Source of the DNA: Cellulomonas sp. URHD0024
GTDB taxonomy: Bacteria; Actinomycetota; Actinomycetes; Actinomycetales; Cellulomonadaceae
Direction of reading: 5' to 3'
DNA: 64,000 nucleotides
Assembly (NCBI RefSeq): GCF_000426185.1
Contig: NZ_AUEW01000001.1
Coordinates: 744,001-808,000, forward strand
Shown one piece after another: positions 25,909 through 34,201 of the stretch; the stretch's first letter is position 1, and each line of letters begins with the position of its first letter. The notes beneath the pieces were generated by a model. That model was not told the DNA's origin. It worked only from the letters and a program-made list of their open reading frames with translations, and ran no database searches. The translations under genes were made by a program, and so were the position numbers.

Positions 25909-26130
25909 TCACATCGCCCGCACCATCCGCAGCGGTGGCACGAGCCCTGAGGCGGCGAGCACCTCGATCGCCCGCTGCTCGTCCGCACCGAGCTCGGTGT
26001 GCTGGCTGTGCTCGGTGTGCCCTGCAGGCTGGGTGGGCGACCTCGGACGGACCGGGATGGTCAGGAACGTCACGACGCAGTCCGCGCACGCGGCGCCGCG
26101 CTCGGTGCAGGTGTCGCAGTCGATGATCAT
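25909..26130 (-). CDS. Small CxxC/CxxC protein
   Basis: 73 aa. Cys5-x2-Cys8 and Cys15-x2-Cys18 (IIDCDTCTERGAACADC) form a likely zinc ribbon or knuckle, followed by a hydrophobic VVTFLTI strand and a short helix at the end. Convergent with the acyl-CoA ligase (4 nt apart) and downstream of the NYN gene's stop in the same direction. TAGCGT sits 7 nt before the ATG, so the start is well supported. Function unknown; metal binding is inference. Confidence 0.7.
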   Translation of the reverse strand: MIIDCDTCTERGAACADCVVTFLTIPVRPRSPTQPAGHTEHSQHTELGADEQRAIEVLAASGLVPPLRMVRAM

Positions 26131-26137
26131 GCGCCGG

Positions 26138-26143
26138 ACGCTA
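26138..26143 (-). promoter_or_regulatory. -10 element TAGCGT, leaderless start of the CxxC protein gene
   Basis: TAGCGT on the minus strand, 7 nt before the ATG at 26130. Confidence 0.5.
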
Positions 26144-26166
26144 GCGACGGCCACCGACAGTCGGTC

Positions 26167-27474
26167 TCACAGGTGCTGGATCCGCGCCACGAGAGTGCTC
26201 GAGGGGACCACCCACGCACCGTCCGCCTCGACGTCCCGGACCACTTCCTGGTCGCTCGTGACCACGACCAGCACCCGTCCGGGCGGCTCGGCGTGCACGA
26301 GGCGGCGGATCAGGTCGTCTGCAATCTCCCCGACGGCGAACAGGACCCGAACCCCTCGCGGCTGCCCCCCGGTCGCGCCCTGCCCTTCCTGACCGTCGAA
26401 GCAGACAGTGACCTCGGCCCCCGTGCGTGCCGCGACCGCCGCGAGTCCGTCGACGAGCCGACGCCGCTGCTCGGCGAGCGTCAGCCCCGCGAAGCCCGTC
26501 TTCGAGACGTTGTAGCCGTCCACGATCAGGTGCGCCCACGGTTGGCGCAGGAGCTCCTCGAGGAGGGCGGGGTCGTCGACGGAGCGTCCGCGCGAACCCG
26601 GCCGAGGAGCGGTGCGTCCCGAGCCCTCGTCGGTCCGCCCGACGAGGTCGGCGGGCCTCTCCCCCGCCGGCGGGAGGGCGAGCTCCGAGCGCAGCCCGCT
26701 CGCCGCGTCGACGATCGTGTCCAGCAGGAGCCGGACCCGTGCATCGGCGAGCTTGCGAGCGGCCCGCAGCTCCGCGCGAGCCGCCGTGCGTTCCGCCGCC
26801 GCGGCGCGTCGCTCGTCGACCGCCGACCGCAGGTCCTCGTCGGCGCGGGACCGGGCGAGCTCGACGGCGTTCAGCATGGCCTGCGCCTCGTCGGCCGCCC
26901 TCCGGCCCTCGCTGCGCGCGCGGTCGGCATCCGAACGCAGTCGGCGCAGCTCGCGCTGCAGTGCGGAGAGCTGATCCTGCGCGGAACGCGCGTCCTGCGT
27001 CGCCGACGTCAGGTCCGCGCGCAGGCGCTCGGCTTCGGCCTGTGACCGAGCCAGGCTCACGCGCAGCTGTGCGACCTCGCCGTCGTCCGGCGCCGCCACG
27101 CCCGCCGGCACCAGGCTCCGCCAGACCCCGTCACCCATGAGCCATGCACCTGCGGCGGCCTGCAGGGACTGCTCCGGGTGGCCGTCGACGAGCTGCGCCG
27201 CAAGGTCGGGGTTCGCCTGCGCCCACACCCGCGCGACGCTGCTGCGGAAGCCGTCCTCCTGCAGCAGCGCGGTCCACAGCGGCCCCGCCCCGGCGGACGC
27301 CCGACGTCGTGGCGCGAACCGGTGGACAGCCCGCAGCGGTGCAGGGACGGCGACGGGCTCGAAGCCACCGAGTGCGTCCGAGGCGATCTGGACGAGGGCG
27401 GACCGCAGCGTCGGCGGGACGTCCGACCGGTCGTCGGGCACGCTCGCCGCGTCCTCGAGGTCGATGCCGGTCAT
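26167..27474 (-). CDS. NYN (PIN-like) domain RNA-binding protein with coiled coil
   Basis: 435 aa. Residues about 1-130 are a helical N-terminal domain; about 135-250 is a charged Arg/Glu/Ala coiled coil; an Arg/Pro linker follows; the C-terminal about 150 residues are a YacP/NYN nuclease-fold domain: HLIVDGYNVSKTGF, VTVCFDGQEG, VRVLFAVGEIADDLIRRLV and VVTSDQEVVRDVEADGAWVVPSSTLV. The conserved Asp residues of NYN (DGYN, FDG, ADD, TSDQ) are all there, so RNA cleavage is possible. TAGGGT lies 6 nt before the ATG. It is back to back with the DEDDh nuclease gene (77 nt between starts). Confidence 0.85.
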   Translation of the reverse strand: MTGIDLEDAASVPDDRSDVPPTLRSALVQIASDALGGFEPVAVPAPLRAVHRFAPRRRASAGAGPLWTALLQEDGFRSSVARVWAQANPDLAAQLVDGHPEQSLQAAAGAWLMGDGVWRSLVPAGVAAPDDGEVAQLRVSLARSQAEAERLRADLTSATQDARSAQDQLSALQRELRRLRSDADRARSEGRRAADEAQAMLNAVELARSRADEDLRSAVDERRAAAAERTAARAELRAARKLADARVRLLLDTIVDAASGLRSELALPPAGERPADLVGRTDEGSGRTAPRPGSRGRSVDDPALLEELLRQPWAHLIVDGYNVSKTGFAGLTLAEQRRRLVDGLAAVAARTGAEVTVCFDGQEGQGATGGQPRGVRVLFAVGEIADDLIRRLVHAEPPGRVLVVVTSDQEVVRDVEADGAWVVPSSTLVARIQHL

Positions 27475-27480
27475 CCCAGC

Positions 27481-27486
27481 ACCCTA
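27481..27486 (-). promoter_or_regulatory. -10 element TAGGGT, leaderless start of the NYN gene
   Basis: TAGGGT on the minus strand, 6 nt before the ATG at 27474; its partner promoter for the divergent gene is at 27539. Confidence 0.55.
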
Positions 27487-27538
27487 GGTGGCGACACACC
27501 CACCGGTGCGCCGCGGGTGCCGTGTCGGTGACCGTCTG

Positions 27539-27544
27539 TAGCGT
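27539..27544 (+). promoter_or_regulatory. -10 element TAGCGT, leaderless start of the DEDDh/GIY-YIG gene
   Basis: TAGCGT ends 7 nt before the ATG at 27552. Confidence 0.55.
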
Positions 27545-27551
27545 CCGCCCC

Positions 27552-29435
27552 ATGTCGTCCGTCCGTCGCCTGCGCCCCGTCCGGGCGGACACGACCCCGG
27601 GGCCCGACGCGAGAGCGCACCAGCCCACCCTCGAGGATCTCGGCACACCGCTGTCGGACGTGACGTTCGTCGTGGTCGACCTCGAGACGACGGGCGGGAC
27701 CCCGTCGGACTGCGCGATCACGGAGATCGGTGCGGTCAAGGTGCGCGGTGGCGAGGTGCTCGGCGAGTTCCAGACGCTGGTGGACCCGGGCGGCCCGGTG
27801 CCTCCCTTCATCCAGGTGCTCACCGGCATCACCACCACGATGCTCATCGGTGCGCCGCCCATCGAGGAGGTCCTGCCGAGCTTCCTCGAGTTCTCCCGCG
27901 GTGCCGTTCTCGTCGCCCACAACGCCCCGTTCGACATCGGGTTCCTCAAGGCTGCCGCTGCGCGCACCGGGCACGCCTGGCCGGGCAACAAGGTCCTGGA
28001 CACGGTCCGACTCGCCCGTCGGGTGGTCACCCGCGACGAGGTGCCGAACCACAAGCTGTCCTCGCTGGCCGCCCTGTTCCACGCGACCGTGACACCCAAC
28101 CACCGGGCGCTCGCGGACGCTCAGGCGACGGTCGACGTCCTGCACGCGCTCCTCGGCCGGATGGCCCCGCTCGGCATCACGCACCTCGAGGACCTCGCGA
28201 CGGCGACGGACCCCGTCCCGCAGGACGTACGTCGCAAGCGCACGCTCGCCGACGGCCTGCCCGACTGTCCGGGGGTCTACCTGTTCCGCGGCCCCGGCGA
28301 GGAGGTGCTCTACGTCGGCACGTCCACCACATCGCTCCGGCAGCGCGTCCGCAGCTACTTCACGTCAGCGGAGAAGCGCGGCCGGATGATCGAGATGGTG
28401 CGCGTGGCACACCGGGTGGACCCCATCCCGTGCGCCACCGCACTGGAGGCGCGCGTCCGCGAGCTGCGACTCATCGCGGCCCACTCCCCCCGCTACAACA
28501 GGCGGTCCCGCTTTCCCGAGCGCATGCCGTGGGTGCGGCTCACGTCCGAGCCGTACCCGAGGCTGTCCGTCGTGCGCGAGGTGAAGGCGGACGACGGCGC
28601 GAGCTACATCGGTCCGTTCTCGTCCGGCGCCACGGCACAGCTGGCCCTCGAGGCGTTGCACGAGACGTTCCCGATCCGCCAGTGCACGCGCAGGCTGCCG
28701 CTGGTCGCACCGGTCGGTGCCTCCGCGTGCGTGCTCGCCGACATGGGGAGGTGCAGCGCGCCGTGCATCCAGGAGGCGCCCGACTACGCCGCGACCGTCG
28801 CGTCGGTCCGGCACGCGATGCTCGCTGATGCGGACGCCGTGGTCGTCGCGCACGCAGGCCGCATCTCGGCGCTCGTCGGCCAGGAGCGTTTCGAGGAGGC
28901 CGCCACCGTGCGCGACCGCCTTGGCGCGTTCCTGCGCGGTGCCGCCCGCGCGCAACGGTTCGCCCCCCTCGCAGCGTGCTCGGAGCTCGTGGCAGCACGC
29001 CGGACGGACGACGGCGGCTGGGAGGTCGTGCTCGTCCGCTACGGCCGTCTCGCGGGCACGGCGCGGGTCGACCGGCGCACCGACCCGCGTCCCGCGATCG
29101 GCGCTCTTCAGGCGTCGGGTGAGCACGTCGAGGCCTCCGTGGCACCCGCCCCGGCGGCGCATCCGGAGGAGACGGACCTGGTCCTCGCGTGGCTCGACCA
29201 GCCCGGGGTCCGCCTCGTGGAGGTCGCGAGCACGTGGGCCTATCCGCTGCGCTCGGCCCTGCGCCTGAAGGACCCCGCAGCCGCGATCGCGATCGTGCCC
29301 CGACCTGACGGTGGGTTCGTGCTCCACCCGGCGGAGGCGCTCGGAGAGCGTCCGCCGACCGTGCTCAGCGGCGAGCTCGACGCCGCAGACGCGCAGGTCC
29401 TGCCCACCGGCGTACGGCGTCCTCGCACGGCATGA
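27552..29435 (+). CDS. DEDDh 3'-5' exonuclease fused to a UvrC/Cho-type GIY-YIG nuclease
   Basis: 627 aa. Residues about 37-200: DnaQ-like exonuclease, VVDLETTGG (Exo I), HNAPFDIGFL (Exo II), HRALADAQAT (Exo III, DEDDh His). Residues about 230-310: GIY-YIG domain, PGVYLFRGPGEEVLYVGTSTTSLRQRVRSYF. The rest carries UvrC-like text (YIGPFSSGATAQLALEALHETFPIRQCTRR, RCSAPCIQE, a UVR-like FEEAATVRDRLGAF). So it joins an exonuclease to an incision nuclease and probably acts in nucleotide-excision or related repair. It corresponds to Rv2191 by synteny. It overlaps the next gene's possible start by ATGA. Confidence 0.9.
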   Translation: MSSVRRLRPVRADTTPGPDARAHQPTLEDLGTPLSDVTFVVVDLETTGGTPSDCAITEIGAVKVRGGEVLGEFQTLVDPGGPVPPFIQVLTGITTTMLIGAPPIEEVLPSFLEFSRGAVLVAHNAPFDIGFLKAAAARTGHAWPGNKVLDTVRLARRVVTRDEVPNHKLSSLAALFHATVTPNHRALADAQATVDVLHALLGRMAPLGITHLEDLATATDPVPQDVRRKRTLADGLPDCPGVYLFRGPGEEVLYVGTSTTSLRQRVRSYFTSAEKRGRMIEMVRVAHRVDPIPCATALEARVRELRLIAAHSPRYNRRSRFPERMPWVRLTSEPYPRLSVVREVKADDGASYIGPFSSGATAQLALEALHETFPIRQCTRRLPLVAPVGASACVLADMGRCSAPCIQEAPDYAATVASVRHAMLADADAVVVAHAGRISALVGQERFEEAATVRDRLGAFLRGAARAQRFAPLAACSELVAARRTDDGGWEVVLVRYGRLAGTARVDRRTDPRPAIGALQASGEHVEASVAPAPAAHPEETDLVLAWLDQPGVRLVEVASTWAYPLRSALRLKDPAAAIAIVPRPDGGFVLHPAEALGERPPTVLSGELDAADAQVLPTGVRRPRTA

Positions 29436-29443
29436 TGTCGAGC

Positions 29444-29725
29444 ATGCTCACCGCCATCGTGCTCATCGACTCGGACGCCGCACGGATCCCGGAGGTCGCT
29501 GCCGCGATCGCCGACATCACGGGCGTCAGCGAGGTCTATTCCGTCACCGGCGAGGTCGACCTCGTCGCCATGGTCCGCGTCCGCGAGCACGACCACCTCG
29601 CCGACGTCATCGCCGACAAGATCAGCAAGGTCGACGGCGTCCTGCGCACCCAGACCTACATCGCGTTCAGGACGTACAGCCAGCACGACCTGGAGCAGGC
29701 GTTCTCGTTGGGACTCGAGGACTAG
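29444..29725 (+). CDS. Stand-alone Lrp/AsnC ligand-binding (RAM) domain protein
   Basis: 93 aa from ATG 29444 (MLTAIVLIDSDAARIPEVAAAIADITGVSEVYSVTGEVDLVAMV). It is a single alpha-beta RAM/ACT-like domain without the helix-turn-helix of full Lrp proteins, so it should oligomerise and bind a small ligand but not DNA by itself. The GEVDLVAMVRV strand and the GV-x-x-T-x-T-x-I-A-F ending are family hallmarks. An in-frame ATG at 29432 overlaps the exonuclease stop (ATGA) and could be used for coupling. Ligand and partner unknown. Confidence 0.82.
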   Translation: MLTAIVLIDSDAARIPEVAAAIADITGVSEVYSVTGEVDLVAMVRVREHDHLADVIADKISKVDGVLRTQTYIAFRTYSQHDLEQAFSLGLED

Positions 29726-29876
29726 CAGGCGGGCCCACGGGACGGGTGCTGGACGGTCGGGGCTCTCGTCCGCGAGCCGCACGTGCCCGCGCTGCCCGGC
29801 GGGTCGGACCGCTTGCTGCGGATCTGGCCTGCCGCTCCAGCCTCCTGCGCTGCGGCACGAGCTGGCCCGGGAGGTC

Positions 29877-30923
29877 TCAGCCCGCGCTGGCGGCCCGCCA
29901 CCGCGCGAGCACGTCGGCGGCCCGCCCGCTGTCCAGCGACTCCCGTGCGTGCCCGGCGCCGGCCACCAGCCGATCGGTGAGCGAGCCGGCGTCCGTCCCC
30001 GGCAGCGTGCCATCGGCGACCAGGGCGGCTGCGGTGTTGAGCACGACGGTCTCCCGCACGGGCCCGTGCTCACCGTCGAGGAGTCGGCGCGCGACGTCGG
30101 CGTTGTAGTCCGCCTTCGCGCCCCGCAGCGACTCGAGCTGGATCCGGGCGACGCCGAGGTCCGTCCAGTCGACGAGGGAGTCCTGCACCTCGCCGTCGCG
30201 GACCTCCCAGAGCCGGGTCGGCCCGGTGGGTGCGATCTCGTCGAGCCCGTCCTCGCCACGGAACACGAGCGCACTCGCGCCCCGACCGGCGAGCACGCCC
30301 GCCATGAGCGGAGCCATCCGGGCGTCGGCAACGCCGATCGCGGCGGACCCCGGCTGCGCCGGGTTGGTCAGCGGTCCGAGGAAGTTGAACGCCGTCCCGA
30401 TGCCGAGCTCGCTGCGCGCCGGTGCGGTGTGCCGGAACGACGGGTGGAACATCTGCGCGAAGCAGAAGGTGATGCCGACCTCGGTCGCGATCTCGGCGAC
30501 CCGCGCCGGCGGATGGTCGAGACGGATGCCGAGCGCCTCGAGCACGTCGGCGGAGCCGGAGGACGACGACGCGGCCCGGTTCCCGTGCTTGACCACGGTG
30601 AGCCCCGCGCCGGCGACCACGAGCGCCGACATCGTCGAGATGTTGACCGTGTGGGAGCGGTCGCCGCCGGTGCCCACGATGTCGATGGTCCGCCCCGGAA
30701 CAGCGATGCGGACGGCGTGCTCGAGCATCGTGTCGGCCAGGCCCGTGAGCTCGGTGACCGTCTCGCCCTTGGTCTTCAGGGCGATGAGGAAGGCGGCGAC
30801 CCGAGGGGTCGACGCCTCACCGCTCATGATCTCGCCCATCGCCCACGCGGTCTGCTCGGAGGTGAGGTCCCGCCGGTCGACGAGGGTGGCGAAGAGGTCC
30901 GACCAGGTCGGAGCGTCGGTCAT
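29877..30923 (-). CDS. trpD: Anthranilate phosphoribosyltransferase
   Basis: 348 aa. Glycine-rich PRPP loop DIVGTGGDRSHTVNIST, KHGNRAASSSSGSADVLEALG (anthranilate and PRPP site), and FAQMFHPSFRHTAPARSELGIGTAFNFLGPLTNPA, the family signature. It transfers phosphoribose to anthranilate, the second committed step to tryptophan. It stands outside a trp operon, as in M. tuberculosis (Rv2192c) and Streptomyces. The ATG overlaps the stop of a receiver-like gene (ATGA), an unusual coupling. Convergent with the Lrp-like gene across a 151-nt gap in which I see no clear structure. Confidence 0.95.
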   Translation of the reverse strand: MTDAPTWSDLFATLVDRRDLTSEQTAWAMGEIMSGEASTPRVAAFLIALKTKGETVTELTGLADTMLEHAVRIAVPGRTIDIVGTGGDRSHTVNISTMSALVVAGAGLTVVKHGNRAASSSSGSADVLEALGIRLDHPPARVAEIATEVGITFCFAQMFHPSFRHTAPARSELGIGTAFNFLGPLTNPAQPGSAAIGVADARMAPLMAGVLAGRGASALVFRGEDGLDEIAPTGPTRLWEVRDGEVQDSLVDWTDLGVARIQLESLRGAKADYNADVARRLLDGEHGPVRETVVLNTAAALVADGTLPGTDAGSLTDRLVAGAGHARESLDSGRAADVLARWRAASAG

Positions 30924-31348
30924 CGGGCGACGGCCCGAGCCTCGACGAGCGCCGCGACGGCCGCGTGCAGCTCGACCGGGTCGAGCGGCCGGCTGACGAC
31001 CGCCTCCGCGTTGGACCACGAGGCGAGCCAGGCGTCCTGCGGGCGACCGGTGAGCACCAGGACGGGCGGGCACTGGTAGATCTCGTCCTTGAGCTGGCGG
31101 GCGAGCCCCATGCCCCCGACCTTGTCGGCCTCGCCGTCGAGGATCAGCAGATCCAGCCCACCGGCCTCCGTGCTCGAGACGACGGCGGAGGCGGTCGCGA
31201 CCTCGACCCACTCGATGTCCGGTGCGCCCCGACGCAGGCGTCGTCCGACGGCCAGCCGCACCTGCTCGCGCGCGTCCACGTCGTCGCTGTACAGAAGGAT
31301 CCGCGGTGCCGCCGGGACGGCTGCGTTCTCGGGCTGGCCGGTGCTCAT
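30920..31348 (-). CDS. Stand-alone receiver-like (response regulator) protein
   Basis: 142 aa. CheY-like fold: RILLYSDDVDARE (acidic pair D22/D23), LLILDGEADKVGG (candidate phosphoacceptor D71), VLVLTGRPQ (T100) and SRPLDPVELHAAV, where the conserved Lys is Arg120. There is no output domain. The Lys to Arg change suggests weak or altered phospho-signalling, but receiver structure is clear. Start is ATG 31348 (AGGA upstream; GTG 31360 also in frame). It is coupled to trpD by ATGA. No histidine kinase is nearby. Role unknown. Confidence 0.75.
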   Translation of the reverse strand: MSTGQPENAAVPAAPRILLYSDDVDAREQVRLAVGRRLRRGAPDIEWVEVATASAVVSSTEAGGLDLLILDGEADKVGGMGLARQLKDEIYQCPPVLVLTGRPQDAWLASWSNAEAVVSRPLDPVELHAAVAALVEARAVAR

Positions 31349-31655
31349 GGAGGTCCTCACTCATCGTCGACGTGCGTCCGAGGGGAATCTTGGCACGGGT
31401 CGTCGCGAGGCGGTGAGGAGCAACACGTCTCGAGCCGCCGACACATAGCACGAGCACCGCGACGCGCCGGTCTCCGGGTCGGTACACCCATCGTCGTCAG
31501 GGCCTGAGGACGGGTCCCGACGACGACCGTCTGCCGCGTGATCCCGCGCCCCACGGCCGCCTCTGCCGTACCGGCCACCCCACGGATCCTGACGATGTGA
31601 CATTTACCCGCCGACACCGCGCCGTTCCAATGGCCCACGGCGGGGCCGGGTCAGC
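31349..31655. other. Longest gene-free stretch (divergent region before ctaE) with a strong hairpin
   Basis: Between the receiver-like gene (minus) and ctaE (plus). It contains a 15-position stem at 31492-31506/31511-31525 with an AGGA loop, one mismatch and two pairs that are G-U only if transcribed on the plus strand. Small reading frames here are Arg-rich and have no ribosome-binding site, so I count none as a gene. No other clear element. Confidence 0.5.
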
Positions 31656-31661
31656 CATAAT
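31656..31661 (+). promoter_or_regulatory. -10-like element CATAAT upstream of ctaE
   Basis: CATAAT (one mismatch to TATAAT) ends 7 nt before the GTG at 31669, the same geometry as the leaderless promoters elsewhere in the window. Confidence 0.45.
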
Positions 31662-31668
31662 GGCCAAC

Positions 31669-32307
31669 GTGTCGACCGCAACGGCTGCCCCCCGCACCAG
31701 CCCACACGTGAGCGTGAACCGTCCGAACCCAGTGTCGGTAGGGACGATCGTGTGGCTGGCCAGCGAGCTCATGTTCTTCGCCGGCCTCTTCGCCATGTAC
31801 TTCACGCTGCGATCCGCAGCGCCTGACGAGTGGACGTTCTGGACCGCGAAGCTGAACATCCCGTTCGCCACGGCCAACACGATCGTCCTGGTGCTCTCGT
31901 CCGTGACCTGCCAGGCCGGAGTGTTCGCGGCCGAGCGGTTCCAGCCGGTGCGCAGCGGGTCGCTGCTGAACGTTCGCCGGTGGGGCATGAACGAGTGGAT
32001 GACCCTCACCTACGTGATGGGCTCGGTCTTCGTCGCGGGCCAGATCTTCGAGTACGCGAACCTCGTCCGCGAGGGCCTGACGCTGTCGTCCAGCCCCTAT
32101 GGCTCGGTGTTCTACCTGACGACCGGCTTCCACGGTCTGCACGTGCTCGGCGGACTCATCGCGTTCATCTTCCTGCTCGGTCGCTCGTTCAGCGCGAAGC
32201 GCTTCGGCCACCACGAGGCGACGACCGCGATCGTCGTCTCGTACTACTGGCACTTCGTCGACGTCGTCTGGATCGCGCTGTTCGCCATGATCTACCTGCT
32301 CAAGTAG
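31669..32307 (+). CDS. ctaE: Cytochrome c oxidase subunit III
   Basis: 212 aa, five membrane helices. [29 protein letters not shown] is the actinobacterial subunit III start; [17 protein letters not shown] and [29 protein letters not shown] end it. It is part of the aa3 oxidase in the plasma membrane. I choose GTG 31669 because of the CATAAT element 7 nt upstream and the usual N-terminal length; ATG 31660 is in frame. First gene of ctaE-qcrCAB, the same order as Rv2193-2196. Confidence 0.93.
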   Translation: MSTATAAPRTSPHVSVNRPNPVSVGTIVWLASELMFFAGLFAMYFTLRSAAPDEWTFWTAKLNIPFATANTIVLVLSSVTCQAGVFAAERFQPVRSGSLLNVRRWGMNEWMTLTYVMGSVFVAGQIFEYANLVREGLTLSSSPYGSVFYLTTGFHGLHVLGGLIAFIFLLGRSFSAKRFGHHEATTAIVVSYYWHFVDVVWIALFAMIYLLK

Positions 32308-32375
32308 CACCGGTGGGCGTCGCCGCCCGCCAGAGCTGAACCCCCATCCCCAACGTGCGAGACGAGGATCGATCC

Positions 32376-33161
32376 GTGAAGGCACTCGCAGCCCGCAGGC
32401 AGGATCGGCGCGCGCCGATCGTGCTGCTCCTGCTGGCGCTGCTGCTCACCGGTGCGCTGTACGCGGTGCTGGCACCGACATCAGCGGGCGCGGCGACCGT
32501 GAAGGCGGACGCCACCGACATCGCCACCGGTGAGAAGCTGTTCCAAGCCAACTGCGCCACGTGCCACGGACCGTCGGCGGCAGGCACCGCAAGTGGTCCC
32601 TCGTTGATCGGCGTCGGCGCCGCAGCCGTGGACTTCCAGGTGGGAACCGGTCGCATGCCGGCGCAGATGAACGGCCCGCAGATCGAGGCCAAGCCGGTCC
32701 AGTTCGAGCAGGAGGAGATCAACCAGCTGGCGGCGTACGTGGCGTCGCTCGGTGCGGGGCCTGCCATCCCGACCGCGGAGATGGTCGACCCCAAGCTGGG
32801 CGACGCTTCGAACGGGATGGCGATCTTCCGCACCAACTGCGCGATGTGCCACAACGCGGTCGGCGCCGGTGGCGCACTTTCGCAGGGCAAGTTCGCGCCC
32901 AAGCTGTGGGACACGACGCCGACGCACATCTACGAGGCGATGCTCACCGGCCCGCAGTCGATGCCGGTGTTCAACGACGCGAACATCACGCCGGAGGAGA
33001 AGCGCGACGTCATCGCGTTCATCGACCAGCAGGGCGGCGCGTCCCCGGGCGGCCTGACCCTCGGCGCCCTCGGCCCTGTCAGTGAAGGCCTCTGGGCGTG
33101 GGTGGTCGGGCTCGGCCTGCTCATCGGCGCAGCGGTCTGGATCGGAGCGAAGTCCTCGTGA
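32376..33161 (+). CDS. qcrC: Dihaem cytochrome cc subunit of the bcc complex
   Basis: 261 aa. N-terminal membrane anchor (IVLLLLALLLTGALYAVLA), two class I haem c domains with CATCH and CAMCH, and a C-terminal membrane helix (LWAWVVGLGLLIGAAVWIG). Met ligands are visible after each (RMPAQMN, QSMPVFN). In actinobacteria this subunit passes electrons straight to the CuA site of the aa3 oxidase without a soluble cytochrome c. GTG 32376 has GAGGAT upstream; in-frame starts further up lack the family N terminus. Its stop overlaps qcrA by GTGA. Confidence 0.94.
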   Translation: MKALAARRQDRRAPIVLLLLALLLTGALYAVLAPTSAGAATVKADATDIATGEKLFQANCATCHGPSAAGTASGPSLIGVGAAAVDFQVGTGRMPAQMNGPQIEAKPVQFEQEEINQLAAYVASLGAGPAIPTAEMVDPKLGDASNGMAIFRTNCAMCHNAVGAGGALSQGKFAPKLWDTTPTHIYEAMLTGPQSMPVFNDANITPEEKRDVIAFIDQQGGASPGGLTLGALGPVSEGLWAWVVGLGLLIGAAVWIGAKSS

Positions 33162-34201
33162 GCATTCACGACCCGGCCCCCGAGGCCACGACCGACAACT
33201 CGCTGATCCTCCGCGAGGACGGCACCTACCCCGAGCGGTTCGAGGACCCCGGCCACCCGGAGCACCACGACCGCATGGGTGACCTGGACCCCAAGGCGAA
33301 CAAGAAGGCCGAGCGTCAGGTCGTCTTCCTGTTCGTGATCTCGATCCTCGCCACCATCGGCTTCCTGATCGCGTACTTCGCGGTCCCGCCGGGCGACCAG
33401 CCGCACACGATCCTGCGGTCGAACCTGCTCCTCGGCCTCGGCCTGGCCGTATCCCTTCTGGGCATCGGGATCGCCGCTGTCCACTGGGGCAAGGCCCTGA
33501 TGAACGATCACGAGAAGGCCGAGGACCGGCACGAGCAGCGCAGTTCCGACGACACCCGTGCGGCTGCCGTCGAGGTGCTCAAGGAAGGCGCTGCGGACTC
33601 GGCGATCGGTCGTCGCGGGCTCCTGCAAGGCACCATGATCGGGGCGCTCGCACTCTTCCCGCTGGCGATCGTCGTGCCGATCGTCGGCAATGTCGGCGGC
33701 GACTGGGACGTCAGCAAGTTCAAGTACACGATGTGGCGCAAGGGCACCCGACTCACGACGGACCCGACGGGCCGGCCGATCAAGGCGTCGGACGTGACCA
33801 TCGGGTCGATCTTCCACGTCCAGCCGGACAAGCTCGACGAGCAGGAGCACCCGCTCGACGAGAAGGCGAAGTCGATCGTGCTCCTGGTCCGACTCGATCC
33901 TGAGGATCTCAAAGAATCCGAGGACAAGAAGAGTTGGTCCTACAACGGGATCGTCGCATACTCGAAGATCTGCACCCATGTGGGATGTCCGGTCGCGCTG
34001 TACGAGCAGCAGACTCACCACCTCCTGTGCCCGTGCCACCAGTCAACGTTCGACGTGGCAGACGGAGCAAAGGTCGTGTTCGGACCGGCGAAGCGGCCCT
34101 TGCCGCAGCTGCCGATCACCGTCGATGACGAGGGCTATCTGATCGCACAGAGCGATTTCCATGAACCCGTCGGCCCGAGCTTCTGGGAGCGACTCACGTG
34201 A
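33158..34201 (+). CDS. qcrA: Rieske iron-sulfur subunit of the bcc complex
   Basis: 347 aa. Three membrane helices (FLFVISILATIGFLIAYFAV, LLLGLGLAVSLLGIGIAAVHW, GALALFPLAIVVPIVG), an actinobacterial feature, then the Rieske domain on the outer face: CTHVGCPV and CPCHQSTFD hold the two Cys and two His ligands of the [2Fe-2S] cluster and the disulfide cysteines. GRRGLLQGTM before the third helix looks like a Tat twin-arginine site. GTG start overlaps the qcrC stop; the qcrB GTG overlaps its own stop. Confidence 0.95.
   Translation: MSIHDPAPEATTDNSLILREDGTYPERFEDPGHPEHHDRMGDLDPKANKKAERQVVFLFVISILATIGFLIAYFAVPPGDQPHTILRSNLLLGLGLAVSLLGIGIAAVHWGKALMNDHEKAEDRHEQRSSDDTRAAAVEVLKEGAADSAIGRRGLLQGTMIGALALFPLAIVVPIVGNVGGDWDVSKFKYTMWRKGTRLTTDPTGRPIKASDVTIGSIFHVQPDKLDEQEHPLDEKAKSIVLLVRLDPEDLKESEDKKSWSYNGIVAYSKICTHVGCPVALYEQQTHHLLCPCHQSTFDVADGAKVVFGPAKRPLPQLPITVDDEGYLIAQSDFHEPVGPSFWERLT

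Noticed and set aside
31361-31603. Arg/Gly-rich frames in the gap before ctaE
   Set aside because: No ribosome-binding site, low complexity and no family; treated as noncoding.
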